Source of the DNA: Lentzea jiangxiensis | GTDB lineage: Bacteria; Actinomycetota; Actinomycetes; Mycobacteriales; Pseudonocardiaceae | NCBI RefSeq assembly: GCF_900104175.1 | Contig: NZ_FNIX01000033.1 | Span: forward strand, 1 to 46,455 | Length of the DNA: 46,455 bases | Direction: 5' to 3' | Shown: positions 1 to 7,766 of the stretch, one piece after another | How the letters are laid out: each line of letters starts with the position of its first letter | Position numbering within the stretch: position 1 is the stretch's first letter | The notes under the pieces: model-generated | Told to the model about the DNA's origin: nothing | The model's input: only the letters and a program-made list of their open reading frames with translations | Database searches by the model: none | Position numbers and translations under genes: made by a program

Positions 1-2
1 TG

Positions 3-2732
3 TGTTTCGTGGGCAGTGCTTTGAACCATCCGGATCCGCACAAGCGTAGGGCCAACACGGTCTACGACCTCATCTCGCCGAACCGCATCGATGCGCTCGT
101 GGTGTGGACTACGCGCGTGGGGCAGCTCGTCGGCTCCGAGGGCATGTACGAGTTCACGAAGCGCTACGCGCCCATGCCGATCGTCAGCGTCGAGACGAGC
201 CTTGCGCACTGGCCGACGATCCTCGTGGACAACCAGGACGGCATGAAGCAGGCCGTCGACCACCTCATCGAGGTGCACGGCAGGCGGCGGATCGCGTTCG
301 TCCGGGGACCTCAAACGCATGCGGGTGCCCGAGAACGGTTCCTCGGCTACATGGAGTCGTTGCAGAACCACGGAATCCCGCTCGACCCGAAGCTCATCAC
401 GATGCCCGGCCCGGTGATCTGGGAGCCGGGACGCGCCGCCGAGTCCGTGCGCAAGATGCTCGCGGGTCTCGACGAGCCACCGGACGCCATCGCCGCCGCG
501 AGCGACGACTACGCGCTCGGGATCGTGGCCGCGCTGGAGGAGCTCGGGTTCCGCACGCCGGAGGAGATCGCCGTCGTCGGGTACGACAACCACACCGACG
601 TCCGCGCGAACGACCTCACGACCGTGCGCGCGCCGTTCCGCGAGATGGGCATCCGGGCCGTGGAGCTGGCGGTGGCGCTGGTGAACGGCAAACCCACGCG
701 GCAGCGCCAGATGATGCCGACCGAGCTGGTCGTGCGCCGGTCGTGCGGCTGCCTGCCGTCCGGTCTGGGTGGCCACGCGCCCGCGCACGACAGGCTCGTC
801 GTCAACGAGTCCGCGACCGCGTCCACCGTGGCCGACCACCTGCGGGACTCGATCGGGCGCCCGTCCGCGAGGCTGCCGCGGGACTGGGCCGAACAGCTCG
901 TCGTCGAACTGATGGCCGCCGGGCGCGGCGAGGTCGAGGGCGCGGAGTTCCTGAAGCTGCTCGCCGAGTACATCCGGTCGAGCGCGCGCGCCGGGTGCGA
1001 GCCGGCGCGGTGGTGGCCGCCGTTGTTCGACCTGCACCGGTTCGTGACGGCGCGCATCAGCGACGCCACGATCATCAACGACCTGTGGCTGCGCGTGCAG
1101 CTCCTTCTGGGCGATGCGTTCGCCACGGACGCACGCTTCAAGTACCTGGAGCACGAGCGCCACGACCAGAGAGTGCGCGAAGCAGGGCAACGGCTTATCG
1201 CCTCACGGGACGTGGAAGAGCTGACGACCGCGCTCGCCGAAGAGCTCCCCCGCCTCAACATCCCTGGCTGTCACGTCATGGCGTATGACACGCCAGGTAC
1301 GGCGCGCGCGCTCGTGCGGTTCGAGAACAACGAACTGAAGAGCCCGCAGGAGACACCGTTTCCGGCGATCAACCTGACGCCGTACCCGTTCCGGCGCGAC
1401 GAGCCGTTCAGCGCGCTGGTGGCGCCGCTCTACACCGACGAGGACCACCTCGGGTACGTGCTCTTCGAGGAGGGCCCGGAGCCCGGCTGGATCTACGAGG
1501 CCGTGCAGCAGCAGCTCAGCAGCGCGTTACGCGGCATCGGGTTGATGCAGGAGCTGAAGGACGCGCGCGCACGCCTCGAAGAACGCGTCGGCGAGACGGA
1601 AGCGCAGTTGCGGCACGCGCAGAAGATGGAGGCCATCGGACGGTTGACCGGTGGCATCGCACACGACTTCAACAACATCCTCACGGTCGTGAACGGCAAC
1701 AGCGAGATGCTGCTGCGCCGCACCCTCCAGGACGATCCGCGGCGCACGGCGATCGAGGACATCCGGCACGCGGGCGAACGGGCCGCGAACCTCACGCGCC
1801 AGCTGCTCGCCTTCACCCGCCAGCAGGTGCTGCACCCGGAGTCGCTCGACCTCAAGCGCAACCTCACCAAGGTGCACTCGATGCTGCGCACGCTCGTGGG
1901 CGACCGCATCGAGCTGGAGATGCGCCTGCCCGACACCGCGCGGGTGTGGGCGGACGCGGGTCAGGTCGAGCAGATCCTGTTCAACCTCGCGGTCAACTCC
2001 CGCGACGCCATGCCCGACGGCGGCACGCTGACGATCTCGATCGAGGACACGACGCTCGGCGGCGGCGAGACCGGCCGGATCGTGGGCGTGCGGCCGGGCG
2101 CGTACGTGGTGCTGCGCGTGCGGGACACCGGCTCCGGCATGGCACCGGACGTGCGGGCGCAGGTGTTCGAGCCGTACTTCACCACCAAGCCGGTCGGCAA
2201 GGGCACCGGGCTCGGCCTGTCCACGGTGTTCGGCATCGTGCAGCAGTCAGGCGGGCAGATCGAGCTGATCAGCGCACCCGGCGCCGGCACGACCGTCGAG
2301 GTCTACCTGCCCGTGCCGGTCGAACGCGACGGCACCCCTGAGGCTCCGTGCGTGCGGCGCATCTCCACGCACCGAGGCGTCGGCACGGTGTTGCTCGTGG
2401 AGGACGACGCGCAGGTGCGGATCATGACCAGGCGCTCGCTGGAGATCGCGGGGTACGCGGTGGTCGAGGCGGGCGACGGCCAGGAGGCGCTGCAGCTCGC
2501 CACCGCGCACCGCAGCACGATCGACCTGGTGCTCACCGACGTCGTCATGCCGAAGATGGGCGGTCCCGAGCTCGTGCGGCTGCTGCGCTCGACCGGCGTC
2601 GCGCCCGCGGTGATCTACATGTCCGGCTACACGACCGACGAGGTCCTCGACGACGAGGTGCTGATCACGAAGCCGTACGTGGAGTCGGAGCTGCTCGAAC
2701 GCGTCCGCGAGGTGCTGGCTCAGGACGCCTGA
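3..2732 (+). CDS. Hybrid histidine kinase with LacI-type sensor and receiver domain (5'-partial)
   Basis: The frame is open to the left window edge, so the true start lies upstream; the GTG at 9 is internal. Numbering from that GTG, residues 1-250 resemble the periplasmic-binding-protein-like ligand domain of LacI/GalR regulators (DDYALGI, VVGYDN and a final RRSCGC), but no DNA-binding helix is visible. A linker/GAF-like segment (about 380-520) follows, then HisKA with its phospho-acceptor in GGIAHDFNN (His 552), a HATPase with N-box and GTGLGLS, and a C-terminal receiver with Asp 844 in LTDVVMP and a KPY lysine. No membrane helix is seen, so it should sense a cytoplasmic ligand, probably a sugar-like molecule (inference). 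The 3' end overlaps the convergent receiver gene by 13 bp. Confidence 0.9.
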   Translation, partial: CFVGSALNHPDPHKRRANTVYDLISPNRIDALVVWTTRVGQLVGSEGMYEFTKRYAPMPIVSVETSLAHWPTILVDNQDGMKQAVDHLIEVHGRRRIAFVRGPQTHAGARERFLGYMESLQNHGIPLDPKLITMPGPVIWEPGRAAESVRKMLAGLDEPPDAIAAASDDYALGIVAALEELGFRTPEEIAVVGYDNHTDVRANDLTTVRAPFREMGIRAVELAVALVNGKPTRQRQMMPTELVVRRSCGCLPSGLGGHAPAHDRLVVNESATASTVADHLRDSIGRPSARLPRDWAEQLVVELMAAGRGEVEGAEFLKLLAEYIRSSARAGCEPARWWPPLFDLHRFVTARISDATIINDLWLRVQLLLGDAFATDARFKYLEHERHDQRVREAGQRLIASRDVEELTTALAEELPRLNIPGCHVMAYDTPGTARALVRFENNELKSPQETPFPAINLTPYPFRRDEPFSALVAPLYTDEDHLGYVLFEEGPEPGWIYEAVQQQLSSALRGIGLMQELKDARARLEERVGETEAQLRHAQKMEAIGRLTGGIAHDFNNILTVVNGNSEMLLRRTLQDDPRRTAIEDIRHAGERAANLTRQLLAFTRQQVLHPESLDLKRNLTKVHSMLRTLVGDRIELEMRLPDTARVWADAGQVEQILFNLAVNSRDAMPDGGTLTISIEDTTLGGGETGRIVGVRPGAYVVLRVRDTGSGMAPDVRAQVFEPYFTTKPVGKGTGLGLSTVFGIVQQSGGQIELISAPGAGTTVEVYLPVPVERDGTPEAPCVRRISTHRGVGTVLLVEDDAQVRIMTRRSLEIAGYAVVEAGDGQEALQLATAHRSTIDLVLTDVVMPKMGGPELVRLLRSTGVAPAVIYMSGYTTDEVLDDEVLITKPYVESELLERVREVLAQDA

Positions 2733-3133
2733 GCGCTCCGCGCGAGCACGTGGCGGACGGTCTCGTCCAGCGCCTCGATCCGGAACGGCTTCTGCAGGTA
2801 GCCCGCGACCTCGTGGCCCGCGAAGCGGCGTTCGAGCGACGTGCGGTCGTAGCCGCTCGTCAGCACCACCGGCACGGTGAGGCCCTCGCGCTCCAGCTCG
2901 GCGAGCACCTCCTCGCCGGACAGGCCCGGCATGCTGTGGTCGAGCAGCATCGCGCCGACCTCGGGCCGCCGGTCGCGCAGGATCGCGATGGCCTCCGTGC
3001 CGTCGGTGGCCTGCAGGACTGCGAAGCCCAGCTCCTCGAGCAGGCTCACGGTGTACCTCCGCACGGGGTCCTCGTCTTCCACGACGAGCACCAGACCGGC
3101 CAGCGACATGCGGGCAAGTATGCCTGAAAGCAT
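2720..3133 (-). CDS. Single-domain response regulator (CheY-like receiver)
   Basis: This 137-residue protein is essentially one receiver domain. Acidic pocket residues are in VVEDED (19-22), the predicted phospho-acceptor is Asp65 in LLDHSMPG, and the conserved Thr/Ser and Lys are in LTSGY (91-95) and QKPF (Lys115). There is no output domain. I chose the ATG at 3133 because GAGGGA lies 5 nt upstream; the longer frame has no such signal, and an ATG at 3109 is a weaker alternative. It ends inside the tail of the convergent hybrid kinase, so the two may form one phosphorelay, although they are not co-transcribed. What it controls cannot be read from the sequence. Confidence 0.85.
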   Translation of the reverse strand: MLSGILARMSLAGLVLVVEDEDPVRRYTVSLLEELGFAVLQATDGTEAIAILRDRRPEVGAMLLDHSMPGLSGEEVLAELEREGLTVPVVLTSGYDRTSLERRFAGHEVAGYLQKPFRIEALDETVRHVLARSAQAS

Positions 3134-3303
3134 TCGTTCCCTCAGCACCAGGTCGGCTCCTATTTCCGACAACCGTTCACGGGCTGCTCCGTCGGGATGA
3201 CTTGAGCCGTTTGGGTCACACCATTGGTCGAGGACCTGCGCTAATCTTCGCGGCACCGCTGCCGCTCCACGCCGGGAAAGAGGCACCAGGAAAGGCCAAC
3301 TTC

Positions 3304-3930
3304 ATGCGCAAAGCGACGGCGGCAGCCGCCCTGGCCGTGCTGTTCACATTGTCGCCCACACCCGCGAACGCCGATCCGAGGCCCGCGGACCGGGTGACGA
3401 TCGACGTGGTGACGGTGAACGGTTCCGGGTGCAGGCAGGGCAGCGCCGAAGTGGTCGTCTCGCCGGACAACACCTCGTTCTGGGTGATCTACAGCGACTA
3501 CCTGGCCCAGGCGGGCAAGGGCGCGGGTGCGACCGACTTCCGCAAGAACTGCCAGCTCAACCTGCAGGTCAACGTCCCGCAGGGTTTCACCTACGGCATC
3601 GCGGAAGCCACCTACGCGGGATACGGGAACCTCCAGCGCGGGGCGACCGGGTACCAGTACGTGAATTACTACTTCCAGGGTCAATCGGCCACCAACACGT
3701 GGAAGCACACGTTCACGGGGCCGTTCGACGACAACTGGTCGATCACTCATCGAACCGAGTTCGCGGACATCGTCCACGCGCCCTGCGGCGAGAAGAAGAA
3801 TCTGAACGTCAACAGTTCGCTGCGCGTCGACAAAGGTACCTCGGACCCCAATGCGAACAGTTTCATGACGATGGACTACACGCGCGGAGAAGTGCGCACG
3901 CTGTACCACTTCTCCTGGAAGCGTTGCTGA
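3304..3930 (+). CDS. Secreted DUF4360 protein, copy 1
   Basis: The 208-residue product begins with a classical signal peptide: MRKA, a hydrophobic Ala/Leu core and a likely cut after PANA (about residue 23). The mature part matches the DUF4360 pattern, a small exported beta-rich domain of unknown function, with VTVNGSGC near the start, FRKNCQLNL, VPQGFTYGI in the middle and a C-terminal FSWK-Cys. Four cysteines (GSGC, KNCQL, APCGEK, KRC) are also present in the neighbouring paralogue, suggesting two disulfides. The start is set by the signal peptide and AGGAAAGG about 8 nt upstream. A 68-bp gap separates it from copy 2, so the pair is probably one transcript. Function is unknown. Confidence 0.88.
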   Translation: MRKATAAAALAVLFTLSPTPANADPRPADRVTIDVVTVNGSGCRQGSAEVVVSPDNTSFWVIYSDYLAQAGKGAGATDFRKNCQLNLQVNVPQGFTYGIAEATYAGYGNLQRGATGYQYVNYYFQGQSATNTWKHTFTGPFDDNWSITHRTEFADIVHAPCGEKKNLNVNSSLRVDKGTSDPNANSFMTMDYTRGEVRTLYHFSWKRC

Positions 3931-3998
3931 TTTTCACAAAGGCCGCCACCGCCCGCCACCGCCGCCACCCCTGTGAGACGCGTCGGAAAGGTGCCCCC

Positions 3999-4628
3999 AT
4001 GCTCACCGCGGTTGCCGTTGCTCTGCTGGCCTCGACCATCGTCATCCCGCCCGGCGCGCCGAACCGGACGCCGCCGCCCGACCACATCACGATCGACATC
4101 GTCACGGTCAACGGCTCGGGCTGCCCGGCGGGCACCGCGGCCGTCGCGGTGTCCGAGGACAACAAGGCGTTCACCGTCACCTACAGCGACTACCTGGCCC
4201 AGGTCGGGGTCGGTGCGCGGCCGACCGACTTCCGCAAGAACTGCCAGCTCAACCTGCGGGTGAACGTGCCGCAGGGTTTCACCTACGGCATCGCCCAGGC
4301 CGACTACAGAGGCTTCGCGCACCTGGAAAGAGGCGCGTACGCCGTCCAGAAGGCCAACTACTACTTCCAGGGCATGTCGCAGAACGACTCGGCGCAGCAC
4401 CGGTACAACGGCCCGCACAGCGACGCCTGGCAGGCCACCGACACGACCGAGGTCGCCGCGATCGTCTACTCGCCGTGCGGCGAGAAGAGAAACTTCAACA
4501 TCAACACCGAGCTGCGGGTCTACCCGGGCACGTCCAACACGGCCACTACGACGAGCTTCGTGTCGATGGACTCGACCGACGGCGCGATCGACACGACGTA
4601 CCAGTTCAGCTGGAAGCTCTGTCCGTAG
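3999..4628 (+). CDS. Secreted DUF4360 protein, copy 2
   Basis: The product has 209 residues and aligns end to end with copy 1: IDIVTVNGSGC, SDYLAQVG, TDFRKNCQLNL, NVPQGFTYGI, NYYFQG, SPCGEK and a terminal FSWKLC are shared in order. The N-terminus MLTAVAVALLAS is a short hydrophobic export signal lacking the basic start of copy 1. The ATG is supported by GGAAAG 8 nt upstream. The pair reflects a local duplication, since the four cysteines and almost all aromatic positions are kept. A strong hairpin follows the stop codon. The biochemical role of this family is not established. Confidence 0.88.
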   Translation: MLTAVAVALLASTIVIPPGAPNRTPPPDHITIDIVTVNGSGCPAGTAAVAVSEDNKAFTVTYSDYLAQVGVGARPTDFRKNCQLNLRVNVPQGFTYGIAQADYRGFAHLERGAYAVQKANYYFQGMSQNDSAQHRYNGPHSDAWQATDTTEVAAIVYSPCGEKRNFNINTELRVYPGTSNTATTTSFVSMDSTDGAIDTTYQFSWKLCP

Positions 4629-4639
4629 TGGTGCTGTGA

Positions 4640-4673
4640 CTACCGCACGCGCTCGCACGAGCGTGTGCGGTAG
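4640..4673 (+). terminator. Hairpin terminator after the DUF4360 pair
   Basis: Two 16-nt arms (4640-4655 and 4658-4673) pair with a single G-T wobble, beginning CTACCGCAC and closing GTGCGGTAG. It starts 11 bp after the copy 2 stop and has no T-tract, as is common for actinomycete terminators. Confidence 0.7.
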
Positions 4674-4760
4674 CACATATGTGAGCCGACAGCCGTACAG
4701 ATTCGCGTGTGCGGGCGTCTTACCCCCATGACGGGGCAGGTCGGGGTGAAGGGGCAGCCA

Positions 4761-6014
4761 ATGCCATCCGCCGCATATGCGCAGTACGGTGAGGGTCGGA
4801 AGGCTCACAGGGGAGGTCGGATCCTGACCACGACGCTGCTCCCGGCCGACCGGTCGAAGAGGGTGGCCGGCTCGCGCTGGCCGATCAGTGGTGACTACCG
4901 GCAGGTGCTCGCGGACCTGGCGTTGATCTTCTTCGCCGTTCTCGACGTCTGGCTGTACGGGCTGTGGCTCGAAGCGGACCCGATCACGGACCTGCCGCCG
5001 ATCGAGGACTACCAGCTGTGGCTCAACTGGCTCGCGGTCGGCGCGCTGGTGCTGCGCCGCCGGTTCCCGTTCCTCACGCTCGTGCTGACGATCCCCGGCT
5101 TCTTCGTCGGCTGGTCGCAGCTCGCCGCGATGATCGCCCTCTACACGGTCGCCCGCCGCTACGTCGGTGGCTGGCAGACGGGCCTCGCGGCCGCGCTGGT
5201 GTGGCTGTGCCGGTTCGTCGCCTGGCCGTTCGAGGAGCTGATCGAACGGCCCGCGTCCGGCCACTTCCACTCGGCGATCTACGGCTTCCTGGTGGCCGGT
5301 CTGCCCATCGCGATCGGCCTGCTGGTGCACGCGCGGCAGGAGCTGTCCGACCGCATCCGCGAACTGGCCGAGTCACGCGAGAGAGAGCGTGTGCTGCACG
5401 CGCACGCCATCCGTGCGGACGAACGTGCGAAGCTCGCCCGCGAGATGCATGACGTCGTGTCGCACCAGGTCAGCCTCATCGCCATGCAGGCCGGTGCGCT
5501 GCGCATGGCCGTCGCCGACGCTGAGCACAAGCAGGTCGCCGGCACCATCCGCATGTTGTCGACGCGCACCCTCGATGAACTGCGTCAGCTCGTGTCGGTC
5601 CTGCGCACCACCGACGACAACCAGCCGGGCGTCGACGAGCTGCCCGGACTGGCCGCCGACGCGGGTTTCGAGGTCACCATCCAGCTCAAGGGCCCGGTCG
5701 AGGACCTCGCCGCACCGGTGTCCGGCGCCGTCTACCGGACGGTGCAGGAGGCCTTGACCAACATCCGCAAGCACGCCGTCGGGGCGAGCGCGACCGTGCT
5801 CATCGACGCCCAGTACGACGACAACGTGCAGGTCGAGGTGCGCAACACCGCCCCGTCCAGCCCGTCGTCGTCGCTGCCCAGCGGTGGTCACGGCCTGGTC
5901 GGCCTGCGCGAGCGCGCCACGCTGCTCGGGGGCGAGTTCTCGGCGGGGCCGACCGAGGACGGCGGCTTTCTGGTGACGGCGTCGTTCCCGAGGGAACGCG
6001 TCGTCACCGATTGA
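4761..6014 (+). CDS. Orphan NarL-type sensor histidine kinase
   Basis: The 417-residue protein has a short N-terminal cytoplasmic part, about four to five hydrophobic segments between residues 45 and 190, a helical linker, a HisKA_3 dimerisation domain with phospho-acceptor His230 in LAREMHDVVSHQ, and a HATPase with VQEALTNIRKHA (N-box) and a final GHGLVGLRERATLLGG. This is the DesK/NarX class, which normally phosphorylates a LuxR-type regulator, but none is adjacent. The start at 4761 is chosen for AAGGGG about 8 nt upstream; in-frame ATGs at 4707 and 4728 are alternatives. Its last 11 bp overlap the convergent secreted-protein gene. The signal sensed is unknown. Confidence 0.9.
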   Translation: MPSAAYAQYGEGRKAHRGGRILTTTLLPADRSKRVAGSRWPISGDYRQVLADLALIFFAVLDVWLYGLWLEADPITDLPPIEDYQLWLNWLAVGALVLRRRFPFLTLVLTIPGFFVGWSQLAAMIALYTVARRYVGGWQTGLAAALVWLCRFVAWPFEELIERPASGHFHSAIYGFLVAGLPIAIGLLVHARQELSDRIRELAESRERERVLHAHAIRADERAKLAREMHDVVSHQVSLIAMQAGALRMAVADAEHKQVAGTIRMLSTRTLDELRQLVSVLRTTDDNQPGVDELPGLAADAGFEVTIQLKGPVEDLAAPVSGAVYRTVQEALTNIRKHAVGASATVLIDAQYDDNVQVEVRNTAPSSPSSSLPSGGHGLVGLRERATLLGGEFSAGPTEDGGFLVTASFPRERVVTD

Positions 6015-7107
6015 AGCGCTTGAACGCGTGGAACGACTGCTTCGGCTCCAGGCGGTACGGAGAGTTGTCGTCGTCGAACCGCTCGCGGATCGTGCGCAGC
6101 AAGCTGTACGAGGCCATGTCGTAGTCGCGATCACGGCACGTCGGGTGGTGCGGCGAGTCCGGTGAGATGACCGAGTACAGGTGCGAGCCCTCGACATCGG
6201 GCTGTGCGCCGAACACGCGCAGCATGCGGGCGACGTGGTCGGCCTGCTCGCGTTCGTCCCGCTCGAAGCCGGGCTTGACCACGGGCGGGTCGGCCTCGTG
6301 GTCGACGACGTCCCAGCCCATCCCCCCGGCCTCCGCGGCGCCGGTGAACGTGCAGCAGCCGTACTCGAGGACCATGAGCGGCTTGCCCCAGCGGCGGTAT
6401 CCCTCCAGGTCGGCGGTGTACTCCGCGTCGGTCTGGAAGTGCTCGTAGTAGTCGAGCCCGACCAGGTCGAACAACGACCAGTCGTTCCACCTGGCGTCGG
6501 CGCCCGCGGCCGCGCCGTAGGTGATGCGGCCGCGGAACTCCCGGCGCGACACCTCGACCGCCTTCGCCATGAACGCGCGGAAGCGCCGGATGACGTTCGG
6601 CCACTCGGAGTCCGGGATCGTCGGGATGATCGCGATCCGTTCCAGGAACGAGTCGCCGGGGATGATCCCCGGGGTGAAGAGGAAGTGCTCGCAGCCCGTC
6701 ACGAACGTGACGTTGTCGCCGTGCCGCTTCCGTTCGGCCGTGCGCGCGGCCTCTGCCATGTGCTCCAGGACCTCCTCTTGCGGGTGGTCATAGAGACGCG
6801 GCTGCACGAAGACCCGCATACCGTGGCGCAACGCCACGTCCGTGGTCTCCGCGAGGCGGCCGAGGTCGGTGCCGAACGCCGTGATCGACGGGCAGTTCAG
6901 GTCGCCCGCGATCAAGCCGATCTCCCGTTCCAGCTGGCGGCGGCTCCACCGCACACGGCTCAACGGTTCCCCCACGGCGTGCAGAACGCCCGTGTCGTAG
7001 CAGACGCCGCCGCGCTTCTTCGGTGCCGCCGACGCCGTACCCTGCCCGAGGCTCGCGAGCGCGGCGGCCCCCGCGACGGCCTTCAGGAACACCTTCCGAC
7101 TGAACAT
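6004..7107 (-). CDS. Secreted TIM-barrel glycosidase-like protein
   Basis: The 367-residue protein begins with an export signal (FSRKVFLKAVAG, a hydrophobic stretch, likely cut after ASA near residue 28). The mature region alternates short beta strands and helices as in a glycoside-hydrolase-like (beta/alpha)8 barrel. Two candidate catalytic acids sit at strand ends: Glu140 in VTGCEHFL and Glu248 in LMVLEYGCC, like the acid/base and nucleophile of clan-A glycosidases. VGLDYYEHF precedes the second. The family assignment is inferred from this layout, and I cannot name a substrate. AGGGGGA sits a few bases upstream of the ATG. It is divergent from the tetR gene and probably controlled by it. 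Confidence 0.75.
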   Translation of the reverse strand: MFSRKVFLKAVAGAAALASLGQGTASAAPKKRGGVCYDTGVLHAVGEPLSRVRWSRRQLEREIGLIAGDLNCPSITAFGTDLGRLAETTDVALRHGMRVFVQPRLYDHPQEEVLEHMAEAARTAERKRHGDNVTFVTGCEHFLFTPGIIPGDSFLERIAIIPTIPDSEWPNVIRRFRAFMAKAVEVSRREFRGRITYGAAAGADARWNDWSLFDLVGLDYYEHFQTDAEYTADLEGYRRWGKPLMVLEYGCCTFTGAAEAGGMGWDVVDHEADPPVVKPGFERDEREQADHVARMLRVFGAQPDVEGSHLYSVISPDSPHHPTCRDRDYDMASYSLLRTIRERFDDDNSPYRLEPKQSFHAFKRFNR

Positions 7108-7119
7108 CGTTCCCCCTGA

Positions 7120-7145
7120 CTAGTTGCTCAACTAGGCTACTGGTC
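7120..7145. promoter_or_regulatory. Palindromic operator overlapping the tetR promoter
   Basis: A perfect inverted repeat lies at 7120-7135: CTAGTTG, a CT spacer, then CAACTAG. It fills most of the 38-bp divergent gap. Its right edge overlaps a TAGGCT element (7133-7138) exactly 7 nt before the tetR ATG, the spacing expected for the -10 of a leaderless transcript. A bound TetR dimer would block its own promoter and probably that of the divergent secreted-protein gene. Confidence 0.6.
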
Positions 7146-7766
7146 ATGCAACCAGAAAATCGGTCGGGCGACCAGAAGCGCAGCTTCATCGAGGACGCCC
7201 GGCGCTCGCAGATCGTCGCCGCGACCATCGCGACGATCGCCGAGATCGGGTACGCCAAGGCGTCGTTCGTGCGGATCGCGCAGCGTGCGGGCATCAGCCC
7301 GGGGCTCATCACGTACCACTTCGCCAAGCGCGAGGAGTTGATGAAACAGGTCGTGCTGACCGTGCACGACTCGATGGACCAGGCGCTGACCGCGCGCACC
7401 GAGAACGCCGACGGGTACGTCTCGGCCCTGCGGGCGCTCGTCGAGGGATTCGTGCACTACTGCGCCGAGCACCCCGCCGAACTGGTCGCGATCGGGCAGA
7501 TCGCCGACGCCGCGCGGGACGCCGAAGCCGCGCGGACGTGGTCGGAGGAGCAGAACGCGCGCACGCTGACCGAGCTGGAGGACATGTTCCGCGAGGGGCA
7601 GCGGGCCGGTGAGCTGCGGGAGTTCTCGCCACGGGTGATGGCGGTGACGGTGCTCGCCGCGATGGAGGCGGCACCGGCCGAACTCTGGGCCCGGCCGGAC
7701 ACCGACGTCTCCGAATACGCGAGGGAGCTCGCGGACCTGGTCGAGCGGGCGGTCAGGGCCGCTTAG
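7146..7766 (+). CDS. TetR-family transcriptional repressor
   Basis: The 206-residue protein has a TetR-type helix-turn-helix at about residues 15-65 (IVAATIATIAEIGYAKAS, then GISPGLITYHFAKREEL) and an all-helical C-terminal ligand/dimerisation region. There is no Shine-Dalgarno sequence. A TAGGCT -10-like box 7 nt upstream implies a leaderless mRNA starting at the ATG. The palindrome in the divergent gap is the obvious operator. Likely targets are its own gene and the divergent secreted TIM-barrel gene. The ligand is unknown. The 3' end overlaps the convergent kinase gene by 14 bp. Confidence 0.93.
   Translation: MQPENRSGDQKRSFIEDARRSQIVAATIATIAEIGYAKASFVRIAQRAGISPGLITYHFAKREELMKQVVLTVHDSMDQALTARTENADGYVSALRALVEGFVHYCAEHPAELVAIGQIADAARDAEAARTWSEEQNARTLTELEDMFREGQRAGELREFSPRVMAVTVLAAMEAAPAELWARPDTDVSEYARELADLVERAVRAA

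Noticed and set aside
2720..3286. A longer start for the receiver protein at 3286.
   Set aside because: The extra 51 residues have no receiver similarity and run into the divergent control region, whereas 3133 has a good ribosome-binding site.
3876..5330. A leftward 484-codon frame crossing DUF4360 copy 2 and the orphan kinase.
   Set aside because: It runs antisense to two well-supported genes and through the terminator hairpin, and has no domain features.
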